Source of the DNA: Tethya wilhelma | Lineage: Eukaryota > Porifera > Demospongiae > Tethyida > Tethyidae | Direction of reading: 5' to 3' | DNA length: 64,000 nucleotides | Assembly: GCA_964030475.1 (NCBI GenBank) | Contig: CAXIPT010000012.1 | Coordinates: 1,330,132-1,394,131, forward strand | In this document: positions 59,001 to 64,000 of the stretch, in pieces | How positions within the stretch are numbered: position 1 is the first letter of the stretch | How the letters are laid out: every line of letters begins with the position of its first letter | Made by a program: the position numbers and the translations under genes | Notes under the pieces: generated by a model | Databases searched by the model: none | Seen by the model: only the letters and a program-made list of their open reading frames with translations | What the model was told of the DNA's origin: nothing

Positions 59001-62000
59001 AACATGTGAAACATACAAATTTAGGTAGAAAACAATTTCAGCAGGTTATAAATATGTCCTACCTATTGCAATATATTAATTTTGTCGATGCCATTACGAT
59101 AGTACTAGGCTAACATTGGAACTTGAGTCATCATCTATTTTAAATGATTGTGGTATTGAAAACCTTCCGATGCAAGCCTAGTGAATTTACAAGAATCTTT
59201 GCTTTTCAGGTACTAACTATTGTACTCAAAAAGTAGTCTCGTGGAGTGTGCGTGCGGAGCAAATATTAGAGAGGGGCTGGCTACGCGAGACTACTCAAAC
59301 AATATGTTTTAGCTGATTTTTAGTTCTAGAAAATCAGTCGTACTACAGTATTTGCCTGGTTCCAAAAGACCATTTGTAACTAGGTTACTTCTACTGCAGT
59401 GTCCATCATCAGCGAACTATAGAGATTCCACAAGCATAGCCAGTCATCATGAGTGCATGCTTAATATCTACGTTATAAAAGTCTTGGTTGATGCTTCAGA
59501 CAATGGTTGTACACTTGCTCCAAACAAGGACCCAATGCATAACCTGACTTTTAGTGTTCCCGAGTAGTCTAGTCAGCTATAAGATGTTGCAGTGAAGTGC
59601 AGCATTGCATTCTAACTCAGTGCCTACTAAAAGTGCTGTTATAGCTGCACTGATTCTAACTGTCGAAATGTTGCTGAAAATAGTTTATAAAAAATGCACC
59701 TATAGGGGTTGATCTATTTTCTGTCTGTTTAATTTAGGAAACTAACAAATCTGCTGCAAAATCACCATCAGTCTGCAGAGAGAAACCAAACAAATCGCCA
59801 AAAGCATCAGTTTTTGTCCAAAGAGAATGAAGAGTTAAGAACCAAACTAAAAGATTTGCGAGGAAAACTGATGGACAAGGCGACAACAGTGGCTCAACTT
59901 GAAGGTTAGCAAAGTTCACTCATGATGATAGTTACCTGTTAATAGAGAATCGATACACTATAGCTGAGGCTGCTGGTTACAAGAATGAGGCATCTGCTAC
60001 TCAGCACGAATTGTCACTTCAACAGCAGCGTGGTCAAGTGCTACAGGCTAAAGTGGAAACTATCAGTACTGAGCTGGCTGCACAAACTCAAGAACTAGTG
60101 TTTCTGGAACCCTGAAAAGCTCACAATTCCAGGGTTTGTCGTGGATAAATGATTAGATAGCCAGACAGGTTATAGAATCTAAACTGGAAAAAAAAAAACA
60201 AAAAAAAAAGCCTTAGATACCTTTTGGAGTTTCCATTCTTTACCTCGCAAATGGGAACTGCTCACAAGTTTTTCACAGAGTAGAATCAATCTTTGGACGT
60301 TTTTCTGTTGAACAACGCTGCCCATAGTCGGAGACATGAAACGAAGACTTCTATAGTTATTACGGTAATGATCGTCGCAAGCAAATAGATCTACACCTAC
60401 AGAAATTGCTAACTCTTGGCAGTGGCGGATCCAGGGGGGGGAAGGGGGGGTCAGCTGCACCCCCCTTTTGCCTAGAAATTCAATTATTCATTGTGCTTTT
60501 ATACGCAAAGTGACTTACTTTAGAATCTTGAATGACGCTTTATCACAGCCAAATAAGCCTAAAAAGAGAATATCTTGCACAAAAACAGCTAAGAAGACAC
60601 TTGAGAGAGCTCAGCAGCTACGTAGCGCGAGTTCACTCTGCTCAGATTAAAAAATGGGTGGAGCTAAATCACGTGGAATGGGTGTGGTTTACACAAAATG
60701 GGCGTGACTTTCAAAAATTTGCGGCGCGCTTCGCGCGCAAATATCTGAAGATCGTTGCATTTCTTCCCTGTCTGTGTGCAGTGGTGAGTCATCCATTTCC
60801 CAGGTGAAGGAGTCTCTTGACATCACTTTGTGCCAACAGAGCCCTGAACTGGTCATCCATGAGTCAGACCTGAGCCCTACTGATGTAGACCCTCCCATCT
60901 TCTATCATGAGACAAATGACACCCCTGGAGTATGTGTGGATTGTGGTGATGGTGCCTTCAGCTGGTCCCCGGTTAAGATCAGCAGGTCTGCTGTGAAGGT
61001 CGGTGCTTTTCACCCCAGTGATGCTTCAAGTACTAGTGACCTGGACACTGATGACTGTCTCAGTCTTGATTACCAGCTCAATGACGGTGTCCCAGGTTTT
61101 GAGATTGAAACGCATGAGGATTTGTTTTGGGCCCCTATTGCTCACAGAACTCGTTTGCGTCGTAGCCGGAAGTCTAAATCAAAGTCTGGAACTTGAAGTC
61201 TCTCTTGTTTAATTTCTCTCCTCAGTGTTTTGTTTTGCTTAATTTTTTTGGGGGGGTATTTTGTGTTGTTCCCCCTCCCCCTACTTGCGCCTCCTGGTGG
61301 CGTGTTCAATCACAATAATAATAATAATAATATTTCTGAACCCCCCATTCTAATTTCCTGGATCCGCCACTGCTTGGGATCTCACCCAGATTACGGCAGA
61401 GATTGTGAATAAAGTGAATTATAATTAACACTAGCTATATATTCTTCAGGATCCTCTGGTTGAACCTTGCATGTCCATAATTTGTGAACTTTTATATGAA
61501 CATTGGTGATCGAGGATTTGTGAACTTTTTGTGAACGTGCATAATTATTTGTAAGTCTTGACACTCAATAATTTGGAATTCATTTACATTATACCGGTAT
61601 AACCATAGATAGTATCTATGCTATAACCTTAGTTTAGCATCGTATTTCTGTGTTTTTCCAATTTATGAACAGTTACCTGAATCTATCAACAATATTTTCT
61701 AGCACCGATTCCACCCAGAGATGATTTCCTTCAGAACAGAAAACGTAGCTAGATATAATGTTTGTCATGATAAATTATGTATAGTTTTGTATTGTGAATC
61801 CTCATGACCATAGTCAGTATTTGACCTAGTCTAGATAAGATGTCCTGCTGGGAGAGAGTTTATGCTTTTTTCAACAATCAGTGCACTATTAACAGACACT
61901 CCCAACAGCAGACATCTACTAACAAATTAAAGTGCATGCATGGTTAATGATTTTCCTACACATTCAGTATATACTTAGAAAACACCTGCCAGCCACCTTC

Positions 62001-63900
62001 AAGTTAACAGAAAGTAATCTACCACCATACAATAAAATCCTACTTGAAAAATTGCATGGAAGTATAGGCATTGGTCACCTTTTTTCACTGATTGTAATGT
62101 GCTTAGATCGACATGCATGGCTGCATGGGGATTTTGTGCTTTAGTTGAAAGTAAATATTATTATTAAGCGAATACTGCCATCTTTGAGCTAACAATTATC
62201 TGAACCAACAACATGTGCAAATCAGAGAAATCTGTATACCCAAATTGAATATAGTACTTGTAAGGCTTTTGTTTATGAGATTATGAATTATAAGTGTCAC
62301 TGTTTATCTATCGATCGTAGGAGATATATAATGCTGCTATTCATTGGTCTCTGTAAGACCTACACATAAACAGTTTTCAGTCTCAAAATGACTTCTTACA
62401 TACAATGCTATAAGGTCAAACTTAGTAGCTGTAAACACTCAAGTACATTACATGTATGTCATCCACTAGTGTGTTGTTGTAGCAAAAATTGGTTTTTCTT
62501 TTCGTTTCATATTTGTAATGAAATAACTTTTGTTGTTTATTTTAGGAAATCAAAACATCTTCGCCCACAGNACTCAGCACGAATTGTCACTTCAACAGCA
62601 GCGTGGTCAAGTGCTACAGGCTAAAGTGGAAACTATCAGTACTGAGCTGGCTGCACAAACTCAAGAACTAGTTGAGTTATCTGTGTGCAATGGATCAACT
62701 ATGGAAAAGTTGACTCATGCTGAAGAGAATGCTCAGCAATATCAAAACAAATCAGTACTACTGAAAGCAAAGGTACATACCATATAGCCGGAAAATTTGG
62801 TGAGAATTTAATTTGGCGGATTGAGCCAAAATTTGAATTTGGCGGACCGAGCTGTATCACATGCATTCGTGCCTAAAAAATACATGCGCGAAAAAATATT
62901 GGCGGATTTTAATTTGGCGGTACTAAGTCCCATCTGCCAATCCGCCAAATTTAATTCCCCGCCAAATTTTCCGGCTATACATAGTACTTAACAAGCTTGA
63001 TATCTTGCCTTCATTATAATAATTATTGGGCTAAATTTTGTCTTGAACACCATGCTTCCCAGGCTTTCACTAGAAGTGTAGGTTATGTACCACAAGTATG
63101 GGCAAGAATTGACAACTAAAACCACAGATCTGTGGTCAATTATTATTACTGATGATGACTTATTCTCAAGAAACTGAAAAGAAATTTTATTATTGGATTT
63201 CTATTGCACATTAGTGGGAGAACCTGAAAAAACAATTATATTTTGAGCCATACTGTAAAGCACAAAATTTTTGCTGGTCCAAATTTTCATCGTATTGCAA
63301 TTGGAAAATTAATGGATGTCTAGCTAATCTCCTACTACAGTGATATGTATGTGTGGCACTGTGTGTATTCCAAGCAAACACAAATGAAGAATTCAGTTGT
63401 ATCTTGGGTACTAATTAATTTGAGACCAGTGTTTAATATTAAGTAACGATAAAAAATTAATTGACAAATACATGATTTTATAGTAATTGTTTTTCTGTGC
63501 CTGTAGGTTGATGAGTTAGAAGGAGAACTTGGTATTCAATCACAAGAGGTTGATCATTTGAAGACAGAACGTAATTCCTTATGGAAGCAAGTAGAATCCC
63601 TGAACTCTCAACTGGTTACTACTGAGACTCAACTATCCAGAGAAAAGACAAATTCCAGCAAATTTCAGGTAGTATTTAGTGCTACCATGAGTGTATGGTG
63701 ATATGCTATTTTCCTACAGTTAATTGTTAGTATTTGTTTATTGCAGTTATTGATTGAAGAGCTTGAAGGTGCCCTTAGTAAAAAGAATAATGAACTACAA
63801 CTTGCAATAACCCAACGGAGTGATTTGGGTGTTCAGTTGATGACTGTCAAGAATGAACTACAAGTGATACAAGAGAAGAAGGCCGGGTTAGATGCAGAGG
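56048..63900 (+). CDS. Long coiled-coil protein, 3' partial, interrupted by a foreign block
   Basis: Exons found: 56048-56132, 56429-56516, 56640-56695, 56769-56815, 56966-57070, 57182-57349, 57413-57532, 57790-58152, 58283-58468, 58842-58948, 59738-59904, then an exon split into 59964-60099 and 62673-62772, and 63507-63668 and 63748-63900. All keep phase, giving about 681 codons before the window ends. It starts MSAQTGSTLISYPIDD. Most of the rest is heptad-rich helix (ENKLLSEKLNDER; KEEIERS-like, e.g. KEKIERSEGQHQTSRKLLEE; ELEGELGIQSQEVDHLKTER). A Ser/Pro-rich break near exon 8 (IPIRKSSPKT) interrupts it. I do not recognise the family; centrosomal or cytoskeletal coiled-coil proteins look alike. 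The split exon is continuous only if 60100-62571 is removed together with the duplicated flank. Confidence 0.75.
60221..60337 (-). pseudogene. Second copy of USE1 exon 1
   Basis: Its 117 bp encode the same 39 residues as 40732-40848, with the same donor (AAG|GTATCT). No other USE1 exon is present nearby, so it is an isolated exon, probably allelic sequence. Confidence 0.8.
60420..61372. mobile_element. 953-bp element with CAGTGGCGGATCCAGG termini
   Basis: The ends CAGTGGCGGATCCAGG and CCTGGATCCGCCACTG are perfect inverted repeats, flanked by a 5-bp direct repeat CTTGG (60415-60419, 61373-61377). The allele at about 40940-40950 lacks it. A frame at 60774-61196 encodes 140 residues, acidic then basic at the end (RTRLRRSRKSKSKS), with no recognised domain and no transposase motif. 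Confidence 0.8.
62571..62571. other. Single-N contig join
   Basis: It is followed by a repeat of 59999-60099, where the coiled-coil exon resumes. Confidence 0.85.
62778..62986. mobile_element. MITE, TACCATATAGCCGGAAAATTTGGCGG theme
   Basis: The ends pair (CCGCCAAATTTTCCGGCTATA on the right). The interior repeats ATTTGGCGGA and its inverse. It lies six bases after the donor of the coiled-coil exon ending at 62772. Confidence 0.75.
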
Positions 63901-63912
63901 TATGTGTACAGT

Positions 63913-63926
63913 CACTATGTGTTTGT

Positions 63927-64000
<74 letters not shown>
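63913..64000. repeat. (GT)n microsatellite at window end
   Basis: A GT run begins shortly after the donor of the exon ending at 63900 and continues to the last base of the window. Confidence 0.95.

Larger units (their letters stand above)
60098..62571. other. Second copy of the USE1-VWA intergenic region inside a coiled-coil exon
   Basis: 60098-61970 matches 40607-41380 and 61971-62570 matches 45863-46511, with indels and two transposon differences. The left junction is at AGT shared by both sequences (60097-60099). The right junction is the single N at 62571. The exon sequence 59999-60099 is repeated at 62572-62672 after the N. This is most simply a second haplotype misplaced in the coiled-coil gene; a real duplication is the alternative. 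Confidence 0.8.

Overview
The window is nuclear DNA from an animal with an AT-rich, compact, intron-dense and transposon-rich genome. A sponge such as Amphimedon is my best guess. That rests on the gene content (nicalin, TFIIE-alpha, USE1, Mint/X11, ANKLE1, an alpha2delta-like protein), the short GT-AG introns and the dispersed hairpin repeats; it is inference, because no marker gene settles the species. Exon models below were built by hand from splice signals, reading phase and similarity to known families.

Layout. 1-7.4 kb is a nest of repeats: several copies of one element whose head is a small palindrome, partly duplicated across a 10-N gap, plus remnants of two decayed genes. 7.4-10.3 kb holds a pyrimidine tract and a ~200 bp tandem satellite. 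10.3-14.06 kb is a decayed Ty3/gypsy LTR retrotransposon. 14.2-17.3 kb (minus) is an ANKLE1-like ankyrin/LEM/GIY-YIG nuclease gene whose 3' end is lost at a single-N join. 17.8-19.7 kb (minus) is an intronless HSP70-like gene, head to head with nicalin (NCLN, 19.7-27.9 kb, plus, 13 exons), with 39 bp between the two start codons. GTF2E1 (28.5-34.6 kb, plus, 13 exons) follows and converges on USE1 (36.0-40.8 kb, minus, 7 exons). 41.4-45.9 kb is a transposon cluster containing a DIRS-like fragment. 46.6-48.3 kb (plus) is an intronless secreted or anchored VWA protein. 49.3-55.6 kb (minus) is Mint/X11 (APBA, 11 exons), head to head with a long coiled-coil gene (56.0 kb to beyond the window end).

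Functions. The genes do not form a pathway: they cover ER membrane assembly (nicalin), Pol II initiation (TFIIE-alpha), ER SNARE fusion (USE1), adaptor scaffolding (Mint), DNA cleavage (ANKLE1) and chaperoning (HSP70-like). Several human orthologues lie on chromosome 19p, so the cluster may be an old linkage group.

Assembly. Five single-N positions and one 10-N gap mark joins. Several are flanked by near-identical duplicated sequence, including a doubled Mint PDZ exon and a second copy of the USE1 first exon lying inside a coiled-coil exon. These look like two haplotypes laid end to end. They also reveal transposon insertion polymorphisms, because filled and empty sites are both present in the window.
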